The notes below the pieces were generated by a model, which saw only the letters and a list, made by a program, of their open reading frames with translations, did no database searches and was not told the DNA's origin. Positions 11,677 through 23,976 of a stretch of 64,000 nt of DNA are shown here, piece after piece. The position numbers and the translations under genes are program-made. The stretch lies in the NCBI RefSeq assembly GCF_019649055.1, contig NW_026570303.1, forward strand, positions 124,001 to 188,000, read 5' to 3'. Numbering within the stretch: the stretch's first letter is position 1; each line of letters starts with the position of its first letter. The stretch is from Paramacrobiotus metropolitanus (taxonomy: Eukaryota > Tardigrada > Eutardigrada > Parachela > Macrobiotidae).

Positions 11677-14600
11677 TATTGATGAGGCTGTTGTATATAT
11701 GCTTGTATATATGCCAAGTTGTATTGGATTATTCACGAAACACTAACAAAATGTTTATGAGACTTTTCCGTTTTCGAAATATTACTGTCCTGCCTTAATA
11801 CTGCATGTGGATATGCGTTTAGTGCATCGTTTTGTAGGAATGTTATGACCGTCTGAAATGTAGTAAAAAATAACCGTTTTGTTTTAGCTTTTTAACTTTG
11901 TAACCTTTTATCTACTTTTATTCACTTATCATTAGATTTCATAAAATGTTTGGCTCAAATCATTGACGCATCGGACCTAACGTACAACTGGTTTTCAAAC
12001 TTACTGTATGAAGTTTTTCGTCAAAGAGGGGAAGGAATAAAAGCGACGTAATAGATTCTGCAATAATTATCTATCCAGGAAGAAGCACATCGGCGAATGA
12101 ATTATCTGAAGCAATGCACGTGTGCTTTTTATGTTTTTGAAAATTTATTTTGAGGAAATGCACGTGTGCTTTTTATGTTTTTGATATTTTATTTTGAGGA
12201 AATGCACGTGTTTCTTTTTGTGTTTTTGGAATTTTTATTGTTGAACTGGCCAGAGAATAAATGGCTCCGCAAAGCGACGGCACTGGATAGACACAACTAG
12301 TAGGTCAAGGTGACAGATTGGACGAACGTTGTGCCCAATGTACATACTTTATTCGCATAGCTGAAAACTACCAGAGTGCGAGTCTGGATTAACGTTTCTG
12401 ACATGCAACAAAATAAATCATTGTTAGCTCTAGAACTGCAGACTAGAATTTGCATTGATTTAAAATAAACATTAATTAAAAGATTTAGACCGTTGCGCTG
12501 TAGGTGACGTATAGCAGCGAATCATCAGGTGAATACGTGGTTAACAAAAAGGTTGACTTAGTGTTTGAAAAGAAAGTGCACGTTTTTTTTAAAACTTTAG
12601 TATCACCTAGGGGAAGAACTACAGACTCGTCCGGAGAGCGTAGTGACCCAGCCGGTAAAATATTGAATTGTTACAATTAATCAAAGGCAAAAGCCTCGGA
12701 GTCAAGTTAATGTTCGTTTAATTGAAAAGAGTATACTCAGACCGGCGAAGCTATACCATGGACCGCAGTAAAAGTTGGCAGAATCTTAATGAATCTCCTG
12801 TGTAGTGATAAAGTGCGAATATCGTCTACGCATAATGGTTTAATTTGGAATTTTGACAGCCCGAAACTGAAGAGTTTTCTTAAACTCAGATAGGTTCATG
12901 TACGGTTGAAAGAGCCAAAAAAAGGATTCTAATCTTGGAACTCAATGAGTAATGCGTTTTCGATTGTCCGATATTCCTGATAATTGCGTGTTTGAAAAAC
13001 TATATTTTATTGCTTTTATTTGTACTCTTTCGAATGGTTAATTCTTTTCCAGGATGGTATTTGTATTTGTTCGTTAAGTGTTTTCTGCAGCATTGGTGTT
13101 CCGCGAAACGCGATGTTTTTGAAAAGCCTCCGCATTTACTGCAGCCCGCCCGCAGATCTAAACCCTCATAGGCCCGTTATTATACGTTGACATAAAAATT
13201 ATACGCTCGAGACAAATATGTTAGCAAATGAAGTTGTTCAAAAAATGACTCCTGTTGGAAATTAAAAAAAAAATTTGCATGATCATAACGGCGGATTGTG
13301 CCAGATGTATTTATTTTCTCGCAACGTGCTAAACTGAGTTTCATTTCTCTTCAAAATGGCTCTTTGTAAATTTTAGGACTGCGCAGACTGAGATTTACAT
13401 TGACTCCAAACAAAAAAAAAGTTTATTTCTGACTTTTTATTTATAACTAAATGTATTCTGTCGTGGAAAATGTTTTTGCGAATCATAACAGCTGTCAAAA
13501 TATTGCCGAAAGTGTAACGCTCCACCTGCTTTCATGGAAACCATACAAAAGGCCGTAAAAATAAGAACGGTAATCCATTCACGGAAGCACAGTATAGACG
13601 TGAAGTCGTCTTTGTAGTTTGCGCTTGTAAGTGTCATTCCAGGCAAATGCGTTCTGTGTTCAGCCTCCTGTGGGCCTGCACCACAAGCCTAATGAAAGCA
13701 GTCCACAAGCCTTGTAATCCACAAGCCTAATGAAAGCCGACCGGCTCAGTAAGGCTTGGATCAACGCAATAATGCCAGTGCGCTCGATTTCCGTTTCCCG
13801 ACTGTCGTTTGACCCTAACAAGCCGACACCTTGTTTGACCGATTACCAGCAACCGTAAATATCCGCCCGATGGACGGATACCGTTTGGATTCCACACGTG
13901 TTCTCCGACCTCGTCTGTTTACGTAGTTTCGGTACAGCTATGGAAAACTGGCTCCCTTGGACTACGGAGTATCGTCAACCAAACAGCTCAGTATAATCGC
14001 TTAGCATTAGCCTTGTTTTATCGCTTATGTAAAGTCAGCCAGCAAATAAATCAAAATTTTCAATAAAAAGAGCTTATTCCAAAAACTTCAAAAATAACGT
14101 ATTTTATTCATTTTGTTCTTATATTTGCTTAATTATCAATTTGATTCAGGTTCTTGCGTTGTATTTACTTAGATTTCAAATTATCCGGATTTTTGTGTTA
14201 AAATTTTTGATTATAAAAAGATCGCTTTGTTCTTGGAGAAAATTTATCAAAAACTACCGGCCAGGAAATTTCCTTCGAGAATTGTCAAATTTTAGTTCGA
14301 ATTTCAATAAAAGTTCTTGGAGATAGACCCGGTTCTATCCGCGGGAACCCAGTAATTTTAAGGTTCGCTGCAGCGAACCCAGTTATATTAGGTTCGCCCA
14401 CAGCTTTAAGTCGCCGATTTTTATCAGTCATTACCGCCTTCCAACGAACAGTGAGTGATCAGATCAAATAACCTGCATTATGGTCATGGTTAACGCATTG
14501 TATTTTCGCGATTAGCTGGAGATCTACTTTCTGGGGCAAGATTTGAAATTTATTAATTAAAATTTCCTACGAAGATGCTGGTGCAGCAGTTTGTTTGCTA

Positions 14601-15428
14601 AATGTCGAGGTGAGTATAATCGCTAAAAATCTTCTAAAAAAAACAACGAAGTTCTTAATAAAATAAAAGTGTCTGATCAGCAATCCCGTCGCTGTAGCAA
14701 TACTTCGGTCATGGGCGATGACGTCGATACAGAGCCGCCGCGTAACAACTCTAGCTTTGGGCGCATCACTGGTTAACGAGGTGTTGAGCCGTAAGTACGC
14801 GACTTGACCGCAAGACATGCTACTAATCTACTCAGACAAATTAACAATGCACTCGTCTGTACAAGTGTACGAAAAATTGCAACACGGGGAGAAGAAGTGG
14901 ACGCTAAGCGCGTGTTATAGACAGGCGAACAAACAGTGTTTGAAACCAGCGAAATAAGATCTTGGAAATGAGCAAATGAATTTTTCGTACAGATCTTGCC
15001 TCAGAAAATAGGATTTTCTGTTTAATTTCGTGAATACGGTGTGGTGCTGTGGTTTTGGTGTTTGGTTGACCGCGGATCAAAGTTCAAGTTCAAGTGCGAC
15101 CGAATGACATCATCGTTAGCACCGCATTTATTATAAAAATGAGTCAGGGAATCTAAATCCAAAAACATTTATAAAATGAAAATTTGGTTTAACCCGGGTT
15201 TTCCCTAAAAGCGTTACGAAAATAAAAATACAAATTATTCCGCTGTATTACCTATATTTTTTATAACCGTATCAATTATAAATATTATTTGCATAATAAT
15301 ACCCGTTGTTTCTTGGATGTGTTTTAAAAATTTCTAAACGCAAAAATAGCTGCTTTATCGTATTGCTGGTTGACTGGCTTTTCTGCTTTTCTTGTCTAGT
15401 TATGGACTGCGGACAGTCCTTTTCACAC
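11677..15428. other. Interior of the LTR element without recognisable pol
   Basis: No frame longer than about 85 codons, and no RT or integrase motif was seen. It includes a three-copy tandem repeat at 12111-12240 and short duplications near 13670-13740 (CACAAGCCTAATGAAAGC) and 14340-14400 (AGGTTCGCTGC / AGGTTCGCCCAC). Confidence 0.45.
12111..12240. repeat. Tandem repeat, three units of about 45-50 bp
   Basis: Units share AATGCACGTGTGCTTTTTAT followed by GTTTTTGA and ATTTTATTTTGAGG; the third unit is diverged (CACGTGTTTCTTTTTGTG). Confidence 0.8.
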
Positions 15429-15437
15429 GGAGAGAAG
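15429..15437 (+). other. Polypurine tract
   Basis: GGAGAGAAG lies immediately before the 3' LTR, as expected for the plus-strand primer of an LTR element. Confidence 0.6.
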
Positions 15438-15804
15438 TGTCACGTAATGATTTTTATATAGATAACTGAGCGACAGCTCTGATTCACTTTTATGATGTGC
15501 TTCTGTTTACTGATTCATTTGAGCGATATGCTCACTCGTGCTATCTGATAGCATTATTCTCTACTTGTTTGCCTACAAATACTGCTGTTCTTTATTTCTA
15601 ATGACATTAACGGATGCATGCATTCAGTACCACTTCCGACAGTACACTTTGTACTTCTGCCTGATTTCTTTCCTAATAACAATTCCCTGCCTCGCATTAC
15701 CTTTCCGTTACCGTTAATGCATATTATCATATGTTAGCATACCGGCCGGTTTAGCCGTGCCGTGACCTTTAATTACTTTGCTCTGCCACATAAATTATGT
15801 AACA
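15438..15804 (+). repeat. 3' LTR
   Basis: Direct repeat of 9401-9775, beginning TGTCACGTAATG and ending ATGTAACA. Confidence 0.8.
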
Positions 15805-16092
15805 TAAATAATTCGCAGTTCTCCTTGTTAGGCAATGGATGCTCTTTGGAAAATGCTTTTTGATACTGGGTTTGTTTTGTGTTAATACTTTTGATTGTTG
15901 CTTTTTGCCGCTCTCTTGATCCAGTTAACCGCCTTCTCATTAACAATGTTATCTTATTACAGTAAACTAACAGGTTAGTGAAATAAGTGCAAACGCATTC
16001 GACAAAGAATCACAAATACGACCCATGCGAACAACTCAACCCATTAAAATTCTGTCAGCAAAATAGTTGTGCTGTGTACTGCACTGCCACAG

Positions 16093-17531
16093 TCAAACTA
16101 GATGAGTGCAGGTTATTGTCAGAGGAAATGAAGACGTATTGAAGCTGTAATGACGTGTTGGAGACGAATTGGCGTATTCATATGACGGGGTAAGGTGACA
16201 TTCGAAATGCTCGGGATGGCCCTTCTTTTCTCCTGTCTGCATGATGAGTATGACGTAACTGATAAGGAGTCCAAACATCTGCAAAAATCCCAGAATGCTC
16301 AGATATTAACCATACCCGACGCGGAACGCTTTTCCATTATTTCGCATGTAATAATCCTTTGAAACCTTATTAAACAATTTCAACAAATACCGTCCCAACA
16401 AAGGCTCTGTCGACGCGAACCATTCCGCACACTGTGAATTCCACCGGTTTATTTGTTATTTGGTACAGTCGTTGGAACAGCAAATTTCTCCTCGAGGGAC
16501 TCTGCTCCTGTTGCAGCAAGCGCCGAACTGGATATGTCATGTCAGCCTAAACATGGAACGTTTTAGCATCAACCATCACTCGATATTGCGCTGAATTTCA
16601 GTAATCTCACCTGTTCGCGGACATACAACATGCCGCACGTAACACCAACTCCCATAAAGGCCTCCATTAAAATTATTATGATGGCGCTTTCTAATGGCAC
16701 ATAGTTCGAACCCGGGTGTTTGTACGTGGCGTTGATGAACCACATAATCCAAAACGCAAACTGAATGTAATAACACAGAATAAAGATGGCAAACACTGAG
16801 TCCATTTTGCTTTGAGCGTTGGCCAACGTTTTATACTGGTTGAATGCATCGCTGAATCTCTCGTAGGGCAAACGCTTAAAGCGCTTTTTCATTTCCGAAA
16901 AGGCGTGACCCGTAAGGATGCAGAGAGTGACGAACTGTCCGTTGACGCAAAACAGTGTGATACACGAAATAAGATACATTGCTTTATAAAGATACCGAAT
17001 GACTGTTGGCAATGCGAACCGTTTCAACCCGTACAGATTCAGAAATGTTTCGAACTGGAAGAAGGAGTCAGTGCTTGCTAAGTCGGCGATTGTTGGGAGT
17101 AATACCGTGTATACGTAAATGCAAAGCACTCCTGCGGTGTAAAACACCGTCGCAAGAACGGCTAGAATCTTCTTACCAGAACCGGTGGAGCGGTCGTCGT
17201 AATGCAGGATTGTACTAACAGTATCTGTCAGTTTGGAAGATTGTGATAAACAAATCAACCCAACGATGTACTGAACAATGTCACTCAGTGCAAAGGCCAT
17301 GCGATCAACAAAATTGTCAACGCTACCGGTCATTCCGACGGTCATGGTTGGGATGGTATATGCGAAAAGATTGAAGCTCTTAAACAGAGTCATCAGAATG
17401 ACCCATGTTATCGATAACCTGCGGAAAATCTGCCGGGTTTTGTTTGGATTTTTTGGAAGTGATACCGGCAACACGCCGATTATTTTGTGAACGCTCAACC
17501 AGAAATTCTCGATTACTGTCAAAGAGGTCAT
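16093..17531 (-). pseudogene. Gustatory-receptor-like 7TM protein with a premature stop
   Basis: Exon 1 (17531-16611, 307 codons) begins with a typical receptor N-end, VHKIIGVLPV, and has about six hydrophobic segments. It stops at CGCGAACAG|GTGAGA. Exon 2 starts after TTCACAG at 16431 in matching phase 0 (CAEWFASTEP...). It reads 41 codons into a TAA at 16308-16306 and, in the same frame, continues YLSILGFLQMFGLLISYVIL and IMQ to a TGA at 16095-16093. That continuation is the last membrane segment, and SYVILIMQ matches the TYhhhhhQF C-terminal signature of the insect GR superfamily. A protein ended at TAA would lack TM7. Likely causes are a recent nonsense allele, readthrough or a base error. 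The tail after the Q is about 48 residues, longer than usual. In life the protein would be a ligand-gated chemoreceptor channel in sensory membranes (family knowledge). Confidence 0.75.
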
Positions 17532-17900
17532 GGTTGTAAGGCTTTAGATTTTGTAATACATACTACTGCTAAACACTGCAGGACATCGACTGATACTATC
17601 CATTATATATGGAATTAATCGCTAACGGGTTTTCAGATCTTCGAACCACCTGTGCCGGGAAGTGTAAACATATTCCTCACAACGAGCTTTTCTGCATAGT
17701 GTTGTGTCAACCATGGGGGAATTCTTTTACCGTAGGGACGCTACTTGTTATATTTTCTGTAGTATTACATGTAATAGTGGTACAACATGAAATACAAAAA
17801 TCGGCCGTTACAATAAGCAAACGGAAATGGCTGCCGTCTGTACAAGCCAAATGGCACTAGCAGATAACTCAAAATGTAGCAACGCAAAAGTTGCATATTG
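17532..17900. other. Upstream flank of the receptor gene
   Basis: No clear promoter element; short ORFs only. Confidence 0.3.
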
Positions 17901-17972
17901 CATACCTGGTGGTAGTACGTCTGGCTTTAAGATTGTACAGTATGTCCTGGGTTCGATTCCTAGGCTGGGTAC
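17901..17972 (+). other. tRNA-like sequence, probably a SINE remnant or tRNA pseudogene
   Basis: Contains GGTTCGATTCC (17950-17960), a perfect pol III B box, inside a plausible T-arm (CTGGG/CCTAG), preceded at suitable distance by an A-box-like TGGTGGTAGTACG and followed by a T-run. The acceptor stem does not pair, so it is not an intact tRNA. Confidence 0.35.
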
Positions 17973-19879
17973 TTTTATCTCATAAAATCAAACCAAAAAA
18001 AGTATAAAATTTTCTAAACTAACCTAAAAAAATTTCCAATAGCCTAGCAGGAGCTGTGTGTATTTTTTCCTCTAAATTAATGATAAAGTGAGAAATTATT
18101 TTTCCTTTAAATCGTTGTTCGTTGATTAGCAAGAGGGCTCAAAATAAGTCCATTTTTGATAATTTAAAACCACTTTTCTTTAAAAAGTAATTACGAAAGC
18201 CCAGGCTTTATTAAAAATTGTAAGGTGAATACTGTAGAATGCAAATAACGTGCTCTTGAATTTCACGTGAAATTGGGCAGTAATTTCAACAGAGTAGAAT
18301 GTTTTTGGACTTGTAAATGTGTTTGTTGAACGTCCGACACGCGTGTTAATATCGAAATAATTTATTTTGTTCGTGGCTGGCGTGTTAACGATATTACCAG
18401 TTAACACGACCCGCGGCACCGCACACGGTTGCCGAACCCAATACAGAGCACTAATCTTTTTTCGGAAAACAGCGAAACACACGTCCGTTCGGCGAATTTA
18501 CACTGCACACTGTCCAACGTAAAGATCTGTGCGTATTTGAGTGTTTATATTCTGGGCGTATTGCACATAGCATTTGCAGATAATGGAAATTATGGATGCG
18601 CAATTTTCGGCGTTCCCACTTCGAGACTTCGAGTACATTTGAGATTACTTGATGAAACTCACAAGCGAACATCAAAATCAGTATAAACTAATATGACGGC
18701 AATAACTATAACCATAACTACCGTATTACCATTACTAAACACACAGGTATCCAATCGAATTTATACATAAATCGTACTCATAAAATACATCGTATCCATA
18801 AATCCATGTATATTAACAACGTGCACTATTCCATTGGGCCCGGCGGGAATTTTAACGTTAACATTCTCGCCCGGCACACATATTAATGCGTTAACCGTTT
18901 ACTCGTTAACATTTTTGCCGGCTACATGCGCGCACATTACTAGTATCTCTTTTGCTGACAAGTCACCGTGTGGACTTACTGCATTGATGACCTCAAGAGA
19001 TGTGCAAATATAGAATCCGTATAGTGAGCTTAACTGGAGCATCGAGAAGTGATTAAATTTCGCCGAAATATCTCTATATAATAATCGCGTAAGGCTTAAT
19101 CTTTGTTGAGTCCGTCAGCTCGACGCACTGAACTAAACTGCCATGACTATGTATCATTCGATAGCCCTTGAAGTGTAGATTTGCCATCACAAATCAGTTT
19201 TTGGAGATAAAGACAAGTTTGAAAGAGAAATTTCTAAACCTTCAACATGGAAAGTCATTGGGAAAAGCCAGGTTCCCACCACTGCTAAACCGACCACCCC
19301 ACCACTGTCTTAACACCTTTTTTGACAATTCCGCTGCTGCAGTTAGATGGAACTTTCCGTTCCATAAGAATTTTTCCGTCGCCGTACTTGCTGTTTGGAC
19401 ATTTCTCACCAAAATTTGGGACTTGAAAAAGAAAATAAAACTGGACAAACATGGCCGAGAAGATTCTGCGACCGGTGACGCTTCGCAACTCTATTTTCAA
19501 GTAACTGACCCCCGCGGTAATTTTCCCGTAGCTATACCGTAAACTGCCTTACGGGGGGGGGGGGGAGCGATTGCCTTTCTTGCTGAACTGCCGACGGTTT
19601 GTAAAAGCCGATTTTTCGAAATTAGGTTCGCTGCTTTTTAATTTTCTTTGGAAAATGCTGTTCAAGAAAGGCAAGTGGGCACCTTGGCTTCTACAAGGTT
19701 TGCATCGAAGAACAACAAGCTGTTTGCCCTGCGTTCCCGCGTGGGGTCGAGACCGCCCGATGCATATTGCTAATGCAAATCCACCACAGTACAGCTTCAA
19801 GCTAAAAATAAGGTGAAATGCTTTGTTATTAAGTAACAGGGAACTTCTAGCAAGCTCGGAACCATTATTTTAGTTTGTT
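17973..19879. other. Gene-free stretch
   Basis: Overlapping ORFs on both strands (19168-19816) have no recognisable motif. A run of 13 G occurs at 19553-19565. GTTAAC recurs several times at 18350-18920. Confidence 0.35.
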
Positions 19880-20657
19880 ATATAACCGATAACGTATTAG
19901 AAGGCGGAGCCGCAGGCGACGCCGAGCTGCGGCGCGAGCGAAGCTCGCGGAGCAGCAAGCACGCAGAAATTTCGGGTATCAGTTCCAGGTTTTACAGAAG
20001 AACAAAAGCAGAAGGCAACACAACGAAACGCTTATGTTTGACTGTGTTCTGAGGACAAAGCAGTAGAAGAAATGGTGACTATTACTGTAGTAGTACTTCT
20101 ATACTGATTGCTAAACTGGGATATAAAGGGCACAGGCCTCGGCGCAGTTCAAAGGGCAGCAGTGGTGTTGTGGTCAAACTGGGATTTAGAGTTAGTAAAT
20201 TGTTGTTAATTAGTTTGCAGCTTGAAAGACCGCAGAGTGACAAAAAACAGGAAGGTAGAAGCACGTTCTTCCAAAAAATAAATTACAAAGTCTCTATGCA
20301 CCAACTGCACGAATTTTAATGATTAGTGACTGACCCGGAATTAAAGAAATAGGTCGAAATCTAATAAGCAAATTTGTCGGCTTTCGAGGAAAATGTTCGC
20401 ATTTCAGGTCTTATGTCACCTCTGTAGTCAGTTAAATTAAGGGAAAGAGAAATTTTCCCCAGAATATTATCGTCAGCTGTAGCCTTCGGTACCGTAATAT
20501 TTAGTAACAGAATTCTACGCTTCGGACCTTCGGTCATAAAATCTAATGGTAAGTCTTATAGTAACCTGCATTTATGAGTTTTAATTACTTATTGCACTGG
20601 GATATAATTTGACCAAAGCATTAATTTAATACGCGCAATTTGCGCGGGGTCTGCTAT
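19880..20657 (+). mobile_element. Helitron-like non-autonomous element, copy 1
   Basis: The 3' end has the palindrome CGCGCAATTTGCGCG (20632-20646) followed by GGGTCTGCTAT, close to the Helitron pattern of a terminal hairpin plus CTRR. The 5' part (about 19893-19960) holds GC-rich hairpins such as GCGAGCGAAGCTCGC. From 20103 on it aligns with copy 2 (shared GATTGCTAAACTGGGAT, GGTCAAACTGGGATTT). The 5' boundary is uncertain. Confidence 0.5.
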
Positions 20658-20779
20658 AGAAAAATGGTCGACTACTCTATTGTCTTCGACTTCATCCGTC
20701 ATTTGATCAGTGTTACAATACGGTTCAGCAATTGGATCCGTATAAGTGGAGGGATCAAATCATGGATTCAGTCGAAGTG

Positions 20780-21221
20780 TCATGATTGCTAAACTGGGAT
20801 AAAAGTTATCACATAAACAAAGCAAGCGTGGTGTTAGTGGTCAAACTGGGATTTTAGCTTATTGTTAGTTGTCAACTGCTAGGATATGTGCAGCAACTGC
20901 ACGAAATTTAACAGATTGTTGGCAGATCCGGGAATAAAGCAATGGATCTGAACCTAATGAGAAAATTCACCCGCTTTCGGGAGAAACTTTTCGTGTTTCA
21001 GTTCTAAGTTTCTTTTGCAGCCAAAGGTGCAGCCATATTTTCCAGTAGATGTTATCGACAATGTGACTAGCATGAAGGTACATCAAAGAATCCCATGTTC
21101 GGTTCATGAAACGTGTACTGTTTAATTAGCAGAGCTGCAGTCATGATTTTTAATTTTTTCACTTAATTATGATTTATCCATCGCATTATTTATTCCGCGC
21201 AATTTGCGCGGGGTCAGCTAG
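20780..21221 (+). mobile_element. Helitron-like non-autonomous element, copy 2
   Basis: Ends with CCGCGCAATTTGCGCGG (21195-21211), a perfect 17-base hairpin, then GGTCAG and CTAG (21218-21221) followed by T. This fits a Helitron 3' terminus (hairpin, CTRR, insertion at A/T). It aligns in direct orientation with 20103-20657. Confidence 0.6.
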
Positions 21222-22352
21222 TGCTTCTTTAATTCACTTCATATGCAGCAGATCAGCGCGAATTTAATTACTACGATTATACATACACTACGATATTACT
21301 ACGGGTAATTGTATTTTGCATTCAATTGTTACGTAATACAAGTTCGTTGCCACTAGGGCAGGGACACCTTCAAAACAGGAAGCGATGTTATGTAATTGCA
21401 TGTTCGCGCTTTGAAAATGCCGTTTTTAGCTGTTAAAGAGGCACAAAGTGATTTTGGCGCAATAAAATATTCGTCCAAACAACGCGCTTGTTTTATGGAT
21501 TTTATCAGTTAACAACCAATTAAATTGGCTATTAAACTGTTACGTCAAGCCATTGCCAACACAACGTTTGCACTAATGGCCTAATTCGTTAAGCCACCAT
21601 ATGGCAAGTGCCGCATTTGGATCTGGATTTGGGATTTCGTGCTGTTAACAATGCCGGCATTTCCCCGTTGCGCGCCATTGCAAATATTAGAAGTAATTAA
21701 AATTATATAATTTATAATTTTCTTACTTATTGCTTTAAAAATGACTAAAAAAAGTTATAATTATGGTACTTGCTTACTCTTAGCTAACAAGGTATTACAT
21801 GCTTCGATCAACAACGGCACATTTTGACCGTTGTTTATCGGTGTAGCCTTGAAGTGGTTTTGATTTACAGGGCCAAAAACAAGAAATGCGTTTCCATTAT
21901 CAATGCGTTTATCGAGGCTCATAGTGCATATGAGCCATGTAATGCAAACTTCTCGCAGTTTGCGGTTACATCAAGTTGATTAAAATGGTAGAAGTAGAAT
22001 GCCAAACGGTACTGCTCCGCTGCAGATAAGCAAAAACGAAGATGTAAATTTAACAATGTACAATTTGAGTACGTCACACTACTATGTACACTTGTCGAAT
22101 CTCGAGTTTGTTTTGGACCCCAAAAATTTTGTTTTAGCAGGGATTATGTTACAGTATTATATCGTTTGCTTTACAATGTCGGGAACGTTGTCCTTGTGGC
22201 TAGAACTTGAAGTGCATTATAAGTAGTGTTGTTCGATCTCATTCCACTGTGCATTTCCCGTACGTCCCATTTGTCTATCTTTTACCATGGGAACGTCTCT
22301 TTGTGTTAAGCAGTCAGCTGCATATAGACTAGATGGCGGCGCCTCACGTAAG
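21222..22352. other. Gene-free stretch
   Basis: A 75-codon plus-strand ORF at 21999-22226 has three N-glycosylation sequons followed by one hydrophobic segment and could be an N-terminal exon of a membrane protein, but no downstream exon was found. Confidence 0.25.
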
Positions 22353-22802
22353 TCAATCCTTCGATCGGCATGTCAACTTTCTGTATAAGGACGAAAGCTG
22401 ATCACCAAGGTCCCGAAAATTTAAGCAGAAAATAATGGGATCCAACAACGGCTGCATTGCAAACAGTGTGCTGGATACGGTGCGAAATGTTTCCATTGCC
22501 GCTGCCGAAATCGTGATGGCCATATTGAAGTATATCACCCGGTTCGACAGCACGCACTTTTTCAACGTGTGCCACTCGTTCTCGAAGCGTCGCCGAACGC
22601 CGTGCAAAACCTCTACAGCGTGCAAGGCTACCGTTCTGCGCTTGTATAGTTTTAGTAGAGTTATCGTCGCTTTCCTGACGTTACTGGCTACGTGTCGAAG
22701 GTGTGCTGCAGAATGTACTGCTGTGGTCACGACGTGGCCCCAGATGTGTGCGTTGCACCTTGGTAACGTTTCAGGAAGCCGTGGTAAATGGGTTCGGGAC
22801 AC
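22353..22802 (-). pseudogene. C-terminal fragment of a class A GPCR
   Basis: The open frame ends with TLFAMQPLLDPIIFCLNF followed by RDLGDQL, the TM7 pattern (D-P-x-x-F in place of NPxxY) and start of helix 8 of a rhodopsin-family receptor. The part before it is basic and not hydrophobic, so no TM6 with CWxP is encoded in this exon. No exon supplying TM1-6 was found between here and 23976. It is therefore either an orphan terminal exon or a decayed gene. It is not needed by the neighbouring receptor gene, which has its own TM7 exon. Confidence 0.45.
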
Positions 22803-23976
22803 ATACTAATTCTGTTGATAACTTGTTGCTACCTATTATTTCCGACCGTATACGTAATTTTCTACCGGACCGCGACTTGCTCGCTTAGGGTCTTAGGCTT
22901 TATTACTTTGTACCCTTAAATATCAAGATATTCACAACTGAAAAAATTTCGTATCACGCTAAATTCATCTGGTTCAAAAAATATTCAAATGAAAGGGAAA
23001 CAAACACTCTGAGAAGATTTTAGACAGGCCTCGGGAAATTCAGACAATATTGTCAATAAATTCAGTCTGCCCAGACGATGTCGTCAGCAACCTTTCGCTC
23101 GACGAATTTTGGAACACTTATTTTGAAGTTTCGACTGGTGTTCTTCTTTAATAAATTCCACATGAGATCCGGCTACTTTCCGCTACTGATGAGGCAAACG
23201 CAACGGTTGAGTTATACTACAAGAAACATTTTCTTTGACAAAATGAGGAGCAGGGTTACTCGCTTTTGCTACATAGAAATAGACAAGCTTACTGTATGTA
23301 GAACTGGGTGGACATGACATGGCGATATCGCCGATCTTTGAGAGAGCCGCAAACAGCACACAGCTTTGGGTTGGCGTTTTCCTCACAGTGATTACAGGTT
23401 ACAGGTGCTAAAACAACAACAAAACATTTAAAAATCTACGAGTACTTTATAGTCTAATCCTGTTACAGATTCCATAAATCGTTAAACGAATTTAAATTTC
23501 TCACTGCAGAAAAAAGTTTGCCATAACATGTCCGTAACGTCACGAAATTCATTTTTAATTTTTAAATGACCAAATGTTTTAGACAGGGTCGCGTATTCTT
23601 GTTTTCGCTCTAAAGTTAAAAGCGTCGTAAAGCAAACTTACGACAGTCAATCTCTTCCTCCACGACGACGATTTTGTCTGAAACAATCCTTTTCTATAAT
23701 TTCCGTTCTCTGCTCTCAAGAAATCCCCGCGTTACGGTTCAAAGCTACCGCTGTGGGGTACTGCATCCTGAAAAAGGAGGAAGTTTGCTTAATAACGCCA
23801 AATATCTATACAACTAAAATTAAAAATTAAATCAATCGCATTCCGTACAGGAAAATTACTGTAATAATAATTCTTGGTAATGCAATACAGGCGGCGCTTT
23901 CGCTAAATGTTCAGTTTACGCCGTCGTAAATGACTAGCACGGTACAGAACTTTTGGCGATATCGCCTAATCTATTC
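22803..23976. other. Gene-free stretch between two receptor tails
   Basis: Short ORFs without membrane segments; nothing else recognised. Confidence 0.3.

Larger units (their letters stand above)
9401..15804 (+). mobile_element. LTR retrotransposon (6.4 kb), gag remnant, pol not visible
   Basis: Two direct repeats of about 370 bp (9401-9775 and 15438-15804), each beginning TGTCACG and ending GTAACA, enclose a 5.7-kb interior. The 5' LTR is followed after 3 bp by a candidate primer-binding site, and the 3' LTR is directly preceded by a polypurine tract. Both place the element on the plus strand, the same strand as a gag-like frame with a zinc-knuckle-like motif at 11147-11676. The LTRs differ at only about a dozen positions plus a few small indels, so insertion was fairly recent. 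Even so, I find no RT, RNase H or integrase frame in the remaining interior. That suggests a non-autonomous derivative. No matching target duplication was found at the outer ends. Confidence 0.75.

Noticed and set aside
19168-19816. Overlapping ORFs on both strands
   Set aside because: No recognisable motif and mutually antisense; no reason to prefer either.
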